From NCBI GenBank assembly GCA_002331465.1, contig DCYM01000264.1, forward strand, positions 1 to 12,167: 12,167 bases of DNA, read 5' to 3'. The translations under genes and the position numbers were made by a program. This stretch comes from Candidatus Neomicrothrix sp. UBA2110. Lineage in GTDB: Bacteria; Actinomycetota; Acidimicrobiia; Acidimicrobiales; Poriferisodalaceae. Under the pieces are notes generated by a model, which saw nothing but the letters and a program-made list of their open reading frames with translations, was not told the origin of the DNA and ran no database searches. This document shows, in pieces, positions 1 through 6,497 of this stretch (position 1 is its first letter; the number at the start of each line of letters is the position of its first letter).

Positions 1-18
1 TTATCAGTCTAGGTCGGC

Positions 19-822
19 TTAGCCGAGGTGTCCCAGGTGGTCTATAGGTCCTTGTCCTGCACCCAGTTTCCAATTGACGGCGCGTCTTATGGCTTGCATC
101 GTGAAATCTTGGGCGGCTAATACAGCATCAACGGCAGGCATCCCTCGGGCTAAGCCGGCAGCAATCGCCGCTGAGAGAGTGTCACCGGTTCCGCGAACGT
201 TGGCGGTTATGCAACGCTCATTTTCTAGGGTGATCGTCTTGCCGCCCGAAGCGATGATGTCGACCATCATGTGAGAGGCCCTCCGACCGCCGGTCAAAAC
301 CACAACTTCTGGACCCATACTCGCGAGTTCTAGCGCTGCATCACTAAGAGCTTGTGTGTCGTCTTCAACGGTTCTTCCTAGCAGCCGTATTGCTTCAAGA
401 TGGTTGGGGGTCACGACTCGAGCGTGAGGAATGAGCCTCTCAGAGATCAGACGATCGATCGTTTCGCCGTATAGCTCGCGGCCGTGTCGATCAACCATTA
501 CGGGATCGACAACTAATGAAGGTAACGCTCCGGACTCTGCCAATTCTGCAACCAGAAGAGTGTTTTCTTCGGAGAACAGCAATCCTGTCTTCACTGCCGC
601 TACCTCAAAATCATCTAAAACGGATTCAACTTGGGAGCCAACGACACCAGCGGGTACTGGCATAGCTGACCGGAACTCTTGTGTGTTTTGTGATGAAACA
701 ACTGTTATGGCGCACACACCGTGCACAGCCTGAACTGCGAAAGTACGTAAATCTGCTTGAAGGCCCGATCCCCCTCCTGAGTCTGAACCTGCGATTGTTA
801 GTACCACTGGTGGTTGAGTCAC
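19..822 (-). CDS. thiD: Hydroxymethylpyrimidine/phosphomethylpyrimidine kinase ThiD
   Basis: This cytoplasmic kinase phosphorylates HMP and then HMP-phosphate to give HMP-pyrophosphate, the pyrimidine half of thiamin. The protein has 267 residues, normal for ThiD. The N-terminal TIAGSDSGGGSGLQAD (residues 9-24) is the classic ThiD substrate and glycine motif. VVDPVMV (104-110) and VVTPN (136-140) are the usual ribokinase-fold core strands, and the GTG-type anion-hole motif is at 211-215 (GTGDT). Most ThiD proteins I know read HGTGC here; this one has Arg before the motif and Asp in place of Cys, as in pyridoxal kinases and ribokinases. The start is GTG at 822 with no clear Shine-Dalgarno. It diverges from the kinase-like gene at 875 with about 50 bases between them. 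A pyridoxal or dual HMP/pyridoxal kinase is the main alternative. Confidence 0.9.
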   Translation of the reverse strand: MTQPPVVLTIAGSDSGGGSGLQADLRTFAVQAVHGVCAITVVSSQNTQEFRSAMPVPAGVVGSQVESVLDDFEVAAVKTGLLFSEENTLLVAELAESGALPSLVVDPVMVDRHGRELYGETIDRLISERLIPHARVVTPNHLEAIRLLGRTVEDDTQALSDAALELASMGPEVVVLTGGRRASHMMVDIIASGGKTITLENERCITANVRGTGDTLSAAIAAGLARGMPAVDAVLAAQDFTMQAIRRAVNWKLGAGQGPIDHLGHLG

Positions 823-862
823 TCGGCTGTTGTATCAGACTGATGGAACAACTTTCCTTGCC

Positions 863-868
863 TAGGGT
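863..868 (+). promoter_or_regulatory. Possible -10 element for a leaderless mRNA
   Basis: TAGGGT fits the actinobacterial TANNNT -10 pattern and ends six bases before the GTG at 875, the spacing expected when transcription starts at the start codon. No convincing -35 is visible. The overlapping AGGGTGG could instead act as a Shine-Dalgarno, so the two readings cannot be separated from sequence alone. Confidence 0.3.
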
Positions 869-874
869 GGCGCT

Positions 875-1915
875 GTGACAGATCGCGTTGCGACAATCGG
901 AATTATTGCCAACCCCGTTTCGGGTCGCGACATTCGTCGCGTAGCAGCTCGCGGCGGTATCTCTAGCACCGAAGATAAGCGGAACCGCATTGCTCGAGCC
1001 GTTATTGGTGCTGTTGCAGCAGGAGCGCGCCACATCGTGGCAATGAAAGAACCCTTCGGTATCGCCAGTGGGGCGTTAGCCGATCTGAGGCTGGAGGCCG
1101 ATCTAGAAATTCTTGACGTGAACGCCAGGGTTGATCCGAGTGACACGGAACGAGCGGCCTTAGAAATGAAAAAGCGTCAAGTGGACGTCGTCATCACGCT
1201 TGGGGGTGATGGGACAAATCGGACCATCGCCAAAGTCTGGCCTGAAGCCACTTTGGTACCGATGTCGACGGGAACAAACAACGTATTTCCATCGCTGGTT
1301 GAACCAACAGTCGCGGGTGCAGCAGCTGGACTGGTTGCGAATGGGTTCGTCGACATCGACTTAGTAGCGCCACGCTCCAAAATGATTCATTTGGGTTTCG
1401 CTGATGGGTCTGAAGACGTCGCCCTCGTCGACGCAGTGACGCTCGTCAATGATTTTGTCGGTAACCGCATGCCGGTTGACCCAAGGAATCTTCGACAGTT
1501 ATTGGTGTCCGTGGCGCGACCCGACACGATTGGTGTTTCGTCAATTGCAGGTCTTCACACGACTTGTGATGTAAGCGAAGACGCAGCGGTTTTGGTTCGG
1601 TGCGGAGACGGAGGTCGGTGGACAAATTCTCCAATAGCGCCTGGGTTGTACAGGAACGTGCCGGTGCTTGAGGTGACACGGGTTGGGCTCGGTGAAGAAA
1701 TTGATCTCGTGGGGCCAACAACATTGGCTTTTGACGGGGATAGGGAGCATCAAATTTTTGCAGAAGAACCGGTGGTAGCTGTCGTACGTCGCGACGGACC
1801 CAGGGTGGTGAACGTCGGGGTCGCTCTGTCCGAGGGGGCTTCCCAAGGTATTTTTTTCTCGGATTCGGTTGCTGATCCCGTCCTTGGCGATAGCTCAGAA
1901 GCTGGCGGGGTATAA
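875..1915 (+). CDS. ATP-NAD/AcoX kinase-like protein
   Basis: A 346-residue protein of the NAD kinase/diacylglycerol kinase fold. It opens with IIANPVSGRDIRR (10-22), the form typical of AcoX-like ATP-NAD kinases. The nucleotide-binding GGDGTNR follows at 110-116, then STGTNNVFP (131-139), a strong AcoX-type signature, and a C-terminal DGDRE (287-291) where NAD kinases place a DGE-like turn. The family is predicted to phosphorylate NAD or a related small molecule; the true substrate of the AcoX branch is poorly known. The start is GTG at 875. The gene converges on pncB with 30 bases between stops, so it sits beside an NAD-salvage gene, although the two cannot share a transcript. It is unlikely to be the main NAD kinase (NadK), whose motifs differ. 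The family call is firm; the substrate is inference. Confidence 0.82.
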   Translation: MTDRVATIGIIANPVSGRDIRRVAARGGISSTEDKRNRIARAVIGAVAAGARHIVAMKEPFGIASGALADLRLEADLEILDVNARVDPSDTERAALEMKKRQVDVVITLGGDGTNRTIAKVWPEATLVPMSTGTNNVFPSLVEPTVAGAAAGLVANGFVDIDLVAPRSKMIHLGFADGSEDVALVDAVTLVNDFVGNRMPVDPRNLRQLLVSVARPDTIGVSSIAGLHTTCDVSEDAAVLVRCGDGGRWTNSPIAPGLYRNVPVLEVTRVGLGEEIDLVGPTTLAFDGDREHQIFAEEPVVAVVRRDGPRVVNVGVALSEGASQGIFFSDSVADPVLGDSSEAGGV

Positions 1916-1920
1916 CCACT

Positions 1921-1945
1921 TCCAACTGCGTCTAGCTCGGTTGGA
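1921..1945. terminator. Weak hairpin between convergent genes
   Basis: TCCAAC at 1921-1926 can pair with GTTGGA at 1940-1945 across a 13-base loop, in the 30-base gap between the convergent stops of the AcoX-like gene and pncB. There is no T-run on either side and the stem is only six pairs, so this is a tentative bidirectional terminator. Confidence 0.25.
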
Positions 1946-3250
1946 TCAGATGGTGTGAGCTTCGAACGGCGGTTGTGAGTCCAACGCTCGCATTGAATCA
2001 GGCAGTTCTGTTCGAGCTCGTCGGTGAAATTCCCGGTCGACGTCGAGGGTATGTGGATAAGCCGGTTCGCAGGCTCGGAAGAGAGGCACATGAAGTGCTC
2101 TGGCGTCGGGAGGACCGGGGCGGTCATACTGCACCAACACTTCATCGACCGCTTGTCCGTTGTCGATCACACGATACGGGCGCACGACCCCACCTCGAGT
2201 CGCTTTTCCTTCGGACGATTTAGCCACAGGTACGACCGGCTCATAAGTTCCCGACCGCCGTGCAATACCGACGAGCTTGTAGACCATTCCTGCGGTGGCA
2301 TGGCCCGATCCCACGACGAGTTGGGTTCCGACTCCGTAACCGTCGATTGGGTGGTCGGCTAGTTCAGCAATTCGGTACTCGTCGAGGTCGCCCGATACGA
2401 CAATACGCGTCGACTCTGCCCCGTTTGCATCAAGTTTTCTTCGGGCGCGAAGCGCTTCCGCGGCTAAGTCACCTGAGTCAATACGAATCGCTCCGGGGAC
2501 TCCCCCTAGCCTTTTAGCTGCCGCGAGAGCCCGATCAATGCCGGTTTCGATTTCATATGTGTCAACGAGAAGCGTCGTTTCGAGTCCGTGCGCTTTAATT
2601 TGGGCTTCAAAAGCAGACTCTTCATCATCGTGCGCCAACGTAAACGCATGGGCTGAAGTTCCAGCGGTGGGGAGGTTAAAGCGGATACCCGCTTCCATAT
2701 TTGAGGTGGCGTCGAAGCCTACGAGCCAAGCCGCCCTCGCTGCTGCTACTGCTGCCTCTTCGTGGGTCCGTCTGCCGCCCATCTCAATTAGATGACGTCC
2801 TCCGGCGACATCATGCATCCGTGCAGCGGCCGATGCAACGGCGCAGTCGTGGTTGAGCACGGACAAGACAAGCGTTTCGAGGAGAAGACCAGCACCGAAA
2901 GAGCAGTCGACTCTGAGCACAGGGCTTCCCGGCACATAAAAATCACCTTCGCGATAACTCCATACTTCACCTTCGAACTGGAAGGCATGCAGATGTTCAA
3001 GGAGTTCATCAGTGAAGCGCCCCAACTTTGCCAAGTACTCGATTTGAGTTGTGGAAAATTGGAAACGAGCGAGCAGTTCTGCCAGACGTCCGGGTCCAGC
3101 CACTACTCCGTATCCTCGCCCCTCGGGCAGTCGTCGCGCGAAGACTTCAAACGTCGCCCTCCGTGAGGCAACCCCCGAGCGGAGCGCGGCGTCAAGCATA
3201 GTGACCTCATAAAGGTCCGTCATTAAGGCAGTGCCCATACCCTCAAGCAT
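1946..3250 (-). CDS. pncB: Nicotinate phosphoribosyltransferase
   Basis: Converts nicotinate, PRPP and ATP to nicotinate mononucleotide, the entry step of the Preiss-Handler NAD salvage pathway, in the cytoplasm. At 434 residues it has the usual length and follows the mycobacterial PncB pattern throughout. Landmarks are MTDLYEVTML (10-19), TFEVFARRLPEGRGYGVVAG (33-52), LIEMGGRRTHE (154-164), GTSAHAF (197-203) with the histidine expected to be phosphorylated in the ATP-driven cycle (His201), RIDSGD (256-261) and VVSGDLDE (284-291, phosphate binding). The start is uncertain: ATG at 3250, 3238 and 3223 are all in frame, and a GAGGGT directly precedes 3238, which is too close to serve it well. 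It diverges from the aminotransferase gene across 132 bases and converges on the AcoX-like gene. Confidence 0.95.
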   Translation of the reverse strand: MLEGMGTALMTDLYEVTMLDAALRSGVASRRATFEVFARRLPEGRGYGVVAGPGRLAELLARFQFSTTQIEYLAKLGRFTDELLEHLHAFQFEGEVWSYREGDFYVPGSPVLRVDCSFGAGLLLETLVLSVLNHDCAVASAAARMHDVAGGRHLIEMGGRRTHEEAAVAAARAAWLVGFDATSNMEAGIRFNLPTAGTSAHAFTLAHDDEESAFEAQIKAHGLETTLLVDTYEIETGIDRALAAAKRLGGVPGAIRIDSGDLAAEALRARRKLDANGAESTRIVVSGDLDEYRIAELADHPIDGYGVGTQLVVGSGHATAGMVYKLVGIARRSGTYEPVVPVAKSSEGKATRGGVVRPYRVIDNGQAVDEVLVQYDRPGPPDARALHVPLFRACEPAYPHTLDVDREFHRRARTELPDSMRALDSQPPFEAHTI

Positions 3251-3382
3251 GGTTCATGAACTGGGTTATGGGAAAGGCCAATTATCGGTCGCCGTTGTTT
3301 CGAGCGACTTGTTCGTTACTTGTCGTGGCGCGCGACGCAAAAATAACCGACGGTAGCGGTCTCTAGAGGCCACACTCCTGTT
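3251..3382. other. Divergent intergenic region between pncB and the aminotransferase gene
   Basis: This 132-base gap must hold the promoters of two divergent genes. An A-rich patch (CAAAAATAACC, around 3339-3349) with TTG-containing hexamers upstream of it is the best -10/-35 area for the plus-strand gene, but I cannot fix a promoter. No reading frame or strong hairpin is apparent. Confidence 0.4.
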
Positions 3383-4552
3383 ATGGCTCTCAAGACCTCA
3401 AGTCGAACTGACATCGCACCGTTTTACGTAATGGAGGTGATGCGCGCCGCAGCAGCACGCGAAATGGCCGGTAGCGAGGTACTGCATCTTGAGGTGGGTC
3501 AACCTTCGACCCCGGCGCCTGAAGGGGCACGCAAGCGCGCGATCACGGCCATCCAGAATGAAATTCTCGGTTACACCTCAGCACTTGGCATGGACGCGCT
3601 TCGAGAGCGTTTAAGCCTCCATTATCAAGACTGGTACGGCGTCAACATAGGAGCCGAGCGGATAGCGATCACCATGGGAGCGAGCGGCGCGTTTACATTG
3701 GCGTTTTTGGCATGTTTCGAGGCTGGTGACCGCGTCGCTGTTCCATCTCCTGGGTATCCGTGTTACCGCAACACCCTTAAAGCGTTGGGCGTTGAAGTCG
3801 TTGAAGTGCCGGTCGGGTACGACACTAGATTTCAACCGTCTCCATCGACACTTGATGATGTTGGACCCATCGACGGGCTCGTTGTCGCGAGTCCATCTAA
3901 CCCGACCGGGACCATGCTCCTTCCTAGCGAACTGACGGAACTGATTCGTTGGTGCAAGGAGCGAGACGTCCGTTTCATTTCCGACGAGATTTATCATGGC
4001 ATCACGTATGGGACTTCAGCTCCAACTGCCGCTGCGGAGTGGGAAGAAGCTGTCGTTGTGAATAGCTTCTCAAAGTACTTTTCGATGACCGGATGGCGAC
4101 TCGGGTGGTTGGTTCTTCCCAGCGATCTGGTTTCTCCCGTCGAACGCCTGGCACAAAATGCGTTCATCGCCGCGGCGTCAGTATCACAACATGCTGCGCT
4201 TGGTGCATTCGAGAGTCACAGTGAGCTAGAAGGCAACGTCGAACGCTACGGCGTTAATCGAACCATTCTCCTAGAAGGTCTACCCAAGGCCGGCATTGGT
4301 CAATTAGCACCTGCCGATGGAGCGTTTTACATCTGGGCGCAGGTGGATCACTTGTGCGACGACAGCCAGAAATTGGCGCAGGAGTGGCTAGAGGATCTAG
4401 GAATTGCAGTCACTCCAGGTATCGATTTTGATCCCAACGAGGGACACCGATTCATTCGCTTCTCTTTTGCTGGTTCAACCCGTGAGGTTGAGGAAACCGT
4501 ACACAAGTTGACCCATTGGGCTTCCGATCTTTCGGCTCGAAGAAAGCACTGA
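3383..4552 (+). CDS. Class I/II pyridoxal-phosphate aminotransferase
   Basis: A 389-residue fold-type I aminotransferase of the aspartate aminotransferase superfamily. ASPSNPTGT (169-177) supplies the PLP-contacting Asn173. SDEIYHGITYG (200-210) carries Asp201, which pairs with the pyridine nitrogen, and Tyr204. SFSKYFSMTGWRLG (228-241) holds the Schiff-base lysine, Lys231. Arg359 in RFIRFSF is the expected substrate-carboxylate arginine. GASGAF (99-104) and PSPGYPCYRN (121-130) cover the phosphate and substrate region. The amino acid substrate cannot be read from the sequence; the family includes aspartate, alanine and aromatic transaminases. The start is ATG at 3383 with no good Shine-Dalgarno at normal spacing. 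Its stop lies eight bases from the stop of the convergent zinc-ribbon gene. Confidence 0.9.
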   Translation: MALKTSSRTDIAPFYVMEVMRAAAAREMAGSEVLHLEVGQPSTPAPEGARKRAITAIQNEILGYTSALGMDALRERLSLHYQDWYGVNIGAERIAITMGASGAFTLAFLACFEAGDRVAVPSPGYPCYRNTLKALGVEVVEVPVGYDTRFQPSPSTLDDVGPIDGLVVASPSNPTGTMLLPSELTELIRWCKERDVRFISDEIYHGITYGTSAPTAAAEWEEAVVVNSFSKYFSMTGWRLGWLVLPSDLVSPVERLAQNAFIAAASVSQHAALGAFESHSELEGNVERYGVNRTILLEGLPKAGIGQLAPADGAFYIWAQVDHLCDDSQKLAQEWLEDLGIAVTPGIDFDPNEGHRFIRFSFAGSTREVEETVHKLTHWASDLSARRKH

Positions 4553-4560
4553 GACCAGGG

Positions 4561-4761
4561 TTACTCTTTGGTCGCGACCTGATTCGGTGTGACATTCATT
4601 TTTGGTTCGTATTTTTCTGCCCCGACCTCGCGAGGTTCGCCGCCGAGATGCGCTTTGAGTTCTTCACGGCACGGGGCGCAAGGTCCATAGAACCGCTCAT
4701 TGACCGATTCGGAACATCGAGGGCAATTGAATTCGAGCGGATCTCCGGTTGTTGTCACCAT
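4561..4761 (-). CDS. Small zinc-ribbon protein, function unknown
   Basis: A 66-residue protein if started at ATG 4761; a TTG at 4806 would add 15 residues but overlap the divergent mmcQ gene. I prefer 4761 because AGGA lies just upstream. FNCPRC and FYGPCAPC give a CxxC-x11-CxxC pattern (Cys13, Cys16, Cys28, Cys31), as expected for one structural zinc. The tail after residue 35 is charged and looks disordered. There is no signal peptide or membrane segment. A treble-clef/zinc-ribbon adaptor or nucleic-acid-binding role is possible but not shown. Its stop meets the aminotransferase stop, and it is transcribed away from the MmcQ gene. Confidence 0.65.
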   Translation of the reverse strand: MVTTTGDPLEFNCPRCSESVNERFYGPCAPCREELKAHLGGEPREVGAEKYEPKMNVTPNQVATKE

Positions 4762-4806
4762 CGCATCCTGCCAGCCCAAATGCTCTAATTGGGGAATGAG
4801 GCCCAA

Positions 4807-5178
4807 ATGAGGCGAGAGCTTTTAACGGACATTTGTTTGGGTCAACCTGACGCTGTTGAGGATTTTCCATTCGGCGATCATGTCTCAGTGTTCAAAGTCG
4901 GAGGAAAAATGTTTGCGTTGATTCCCACGACTTTCGATCAACTTTCCCTCACTCTCAAATGTGACCCTGATAAAGCGGAGTCTTTGCGACAGCAGTATTC
5001 ATCCGTCCGATCAAGCAACTTTCACAAACGACATTGGAATCGAGTGTCAATTGATGGGTCTATCCCAATCGATGAGGTTCAAGACTGGATCGAGGATAGC
5101 TACGACCTTGTAGTCGACAAGTTGCCCAAAGGGCTCCGACTGAGGTTGCAAGGGCAAGTAAGAGGTCTGCCAGATTAA
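4807..5178 (+). CDS. MmcQ/YjbR family protein
   Basis: A 123-residue protein of the MmcQ/YjbR family (CyaY-like fold, sometimes described as DNA-binding; true role unknown). Diagnostic stretches are DFPFGDHVSVFKVGGKMFAL near the N-terminus, LTLKCDP in the middle, FHKRHWNRVSIDG and the C-terminal SYDLVVDKLPKGLR, which match the family's usual order and length. I take ATG at 4807, which has ATGAGG about five bases upstream. A TTG at 4789 would extend it by six residues and overlap the longest form of the divergent zinc-ribbon gene. No partner gene suggests a pathway. Confidence 0.85.
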   Translation: MRRELLTDICLGQPDAVEDFPFGDHVSVFKVGGKMFALIPTTFDQLSLTLKCDPDKAESLRQQYSSVRSSNFHKRHWNRVSIDGSIPIDEVQDWIEDSYDLVVDKLPKGLRLRLQGQVRGLPD

Positions 5179-5242
5179 GCCCCTCTGACTCCACGCGTGT
5201 CATGAAAGGCATCGTGCAGTGACGCGGCTCCTGAAACGCGTC

Positions 5243-5271
5243 GATGCCCCCACCTGGTGAGCGGGGGCATC
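5243..5271. terminator. Perfect 9-bp stem hairpin
   Basis: GATGCCCCC (5243-5251) pairs perfectly with GGGGGCATC (5263-5271) across an 11-base loop. Neither side has a T-run, but GC-rich stems without a tail are commonly proposed terminators in Actinobacteria. It lies 65 bases past the mmcQ stop and also downstream of the minus-strand small frame, so it could end both convergent transcripts. Confidence 0.55.
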
Positions 5272-5293
5272 AAACGACACCTGAGACGTTTTG

Positions 5294-5312
5294 CCTGGCT
5301 AACAAAGCCAGG
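5294..5312 (-). terminator. Hairpin overlapping the stop of the small frame
   Basis: CCTGGCT (5294-5300) and AGCCAGG (5306-5312) form a perfect seven-pair stem with a five-base loop. On the minus strand the TAG at 5301-5299 that closes the UGA-interrupted frame falls at the loop/stem edge. It may be a terminator, a stability element or part of a regulatory RNA structure; there is no U-tract. Confidence 0.4.
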
Positions 5313-5466
5313 GCTTCACTGCGCGAGGACCGACACGCTCATCATCAAGTGGGATGGTCTGGGTTGGAGTCGCCACCATTTCGTTACATACGAAGAAGGC
5401 TTCCTCCCAAGTTGGCAGGCCGCCTCAGCGCCCGACCACCTCCAGAGTCCTATTAAGTCTTGGCAT
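5299..5466 (-). CDS. Candidate small protein gene with one in-frame UGA at codon 14
   Basis: ATG at 5466 follows an exceptional Shine-Dalgarno and opens a frame reading MPRLNRTLEVVGR, then UGA at 5427-5425. The same frame then stays open for 41 more codons, beginning GGLPTWEEAFFVCNEM and ending ERVGPRAVKPWLC before TAG at 5301. The extension has a balanced, protein-like composition with acidic residues and two cysteines, whereas the other two minus frames and the antisense are rich in Arg, Trp and Ser. No ATG, GTG or TTG lies in frame between the UGA and Met30, so the extension would need UGA decoding (Sec or readthrough), a CTG start at 5418, or a sequencing error. Alternatives are a 13-residue leader peptide or an untranslated structured RNA. 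I do not recognise the protein with certainty. Confidence 0.42.
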
Positions 5467-5482
5467 GTTTGGGACCACCTCC
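5434..5482 (-). repeat. Direct repeat GGAGGTGGTC, two copies
   Basis: The ten bases GGAGGTGGTC occur on the minus strand at 5482-5473 (within the Shine-Dalgarno) and again at 5443-5434, inside the small frame and six bases before its UGA. The second copy is thus an internal Shine-Dalgarno-like element placed just before a stop codon. Confidence 0.7.
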
Positions 5483-5487
5483 TTTCT
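5472..5487 (-). promoter_or_regulatory. Near-complete anti-Shine-Dalgarno match
   Basis: On the minus strand the 16 bases AGAAAGGAGGTGGTCC can pair end to end with the typical actinobacterial 16S rRNA 3' tail (GGAUCACCUCCUUUCU), with one G-U wobble. It ends five bases before the ATG at 5466; the GGAGG core is 11 bases from it. This is far longer than ordinary ribosome binding sites in the window, many of which are weak or absent. Confidence 0.7.
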
Positions 5488-5561
5488 CTGGTGACCCGAT
5501 GGTGACACAACTTGAGGCAATCTGAGTGCCATGTGTGGCTAAACGCGCCAAATCGTCGCTC

Positions 5562-6458
5562 TCATTGAACTGCGTTGCGGATGGCGGCAGCTACTGCCGT
5601 AGAGGCAAGGTCGGCGACAAGGTCTACTGTCGCAGGGACCTCTTGGGTCGCTAACAAAAACAATGCGTCTCCGTCGACCGAGGTATGTGGGGGGTTGATG
5701 CTCCGCGCTATCCCGGTGTGGGCGAGGTCCGCTACCCGGCAGGCTTCTGGTTTGGTCAGCGTTGCGTTGGTAACCAAACATCCGATGGTGGTATTAGCTC
5801 TCTCTTCGCCGGACTCCCAGGCAGCCACTTCGTCAAGTGAAACAAACGGATAGCGGGGAGCCCCCGGTTCGGCTGTAGAACCGGCAAGGACACTGCCGTC
5901 TGTATCAAGCACGTCACCGAAAGCGTTAACGGCAACAATTACTCCCACGGTTACGTCGCCTGATCGAGCCACCGAGATGCCTTGTCCGCCCGGGCGCGCA
6001 TAAGCCCGCCCTGCTGCTTTACCAACGGTGCAGCCTCGGCCCACGCCAACACGTCCGGTCTCAGGGTCAGCATTGGTTGCCGCCTCACATGCCAGTCGGC
6101 CTGCATCAGGGCCCGGTCGTGGATCGTCGGGTCCGGTTATGTCGAATACCACCGCTGCACCAACGACGGGCACAATAACGGTCGCTAACTCAAGGCCGCG
6201 CTTATGATCGCTGCACCATTGGACCACTCCCTCGGCAGCCGCAAGACCGAAAACGCTGTTCCCACATAACGCGACGCCGTGACATTCGATCCCGGACCCG
6301 TTGGGTCCCAGTGCCGCTGCCTCACGCGTACCTGGGGCACCACCACGCACTGCAATGGCCCCAAGCGAGCCTTTGGGGGGAAGAACAACCGTGACTCCTG
6401 TTGCATGTTGTTCGTCAGTCCAGCAACCCACCATTACGTCTTCGATGCCAAGTGCCAT
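5562..6458 (-). CDS. P1 family (DmpA/NylC-like, S58) autoprocessing peptidase
   Basis: A 298-residue N-terminal-nucleophile hydrolase of the DmpA aminopeptidase/NylC 6-aminohexanoate-oligomer hydrolase group. These enzymes are made as one chain and cut themselves before a Ser or Thr that becomes the nucleophile. The sequence shows ANTTIGCLVTNA (221-232), so cleavage is expected between Asn222 and Thr223, as in NylC. Other family stretches are VRGGAPGTRE (38-47), CGNSVFGLAAAEGV (65-78), GVGRGCTVGKAAG (138-150) and NPPHTSVDGDALF (255-267). There is no signal peptide, so it is probably cytoplasmic. The start is ATG at 6458 with AAGG about nine bases upstream. Natural substrates are unknown; beta-aminopeptidase or amide hydrolase activity is plausible. 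It diverges from nei1. Confidence 0.88.
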   Translation of the reverse strand: MALGIEDVMVGCWTDEQHATGVTVVLPPKGSLGAIAVRGGAPGTREAAALGPNGSGIECHGVALCGNSVFGLAAAEGVVQWCSDHKRGLELATVIVPVVGAAVVFDITGPDDPRPGPDAGRLACEAATNADPETGRVGVGRGCTVGKAAGRAYARPGGQGISVARSGDVTVGVIVAVNAFGDVLDTDGSVLAGSTAEPGAPRYPFVSLDEVAAWESGEERANTTIGCLVTNATLTKPEACRVADLAHTGIARSINPPHTSVDGDALFLLATQEVPATVDLVADLASTAVAAAIRNAVQ

Positions 6459-6497
6459 AAACGAACCTTACGTTGCTCCGCGCGTTAGACATACATG

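Larger units (their letters stand above)
5179..5561. other. 383-base region with no large gene
   Basis: This region lies between mmcQ (plus) and the P1 peptidase gene (minus). Its structured parts are on the minus strand: a strong Shine-Dalgarno, a short UGA-interrupted frame and two hairpins, each listed separately. The plus-strand frames here (for example 5257-5505) are rich in Trp, Arg, His and Ser and look like antisense shadows of that minus-strand element. I see no tRNA, tmRNA or RNase P RNA signature. Confidence 0.5.

Noticed and set aside
626..1146. Minus-strand frames across the thiD/AcoX-like boundary
   Set aside because: They overlap two well-supported genes, have shadow-like composition and no family features.
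5257..5505. Plus-strand 82-codon frame in the mmcQ to P1-peptidase gap
   Set aside because: It is exactly antisense to the minus-strand element, rich in Trp, His and Arg, and its start lies inside the terminator-like hairpin with no ribosome binding site. It is best read as a shadow.
5179..5561. tmRNA, RNase P RNA or tRNA in the gene-poor gap
   Set aside because: No tRNA-like acceptor end, no CCA-ending arm and no conserved RNase P or tmRNA core sequence could be found on either strand.
6495..6497. ATG start for the Nei1-like glycosylase
   Set aside because: It would place Val between Met and the catalytic proline. The in-frame GTG at 6498 gives the required M-P-E-G N-terminus.
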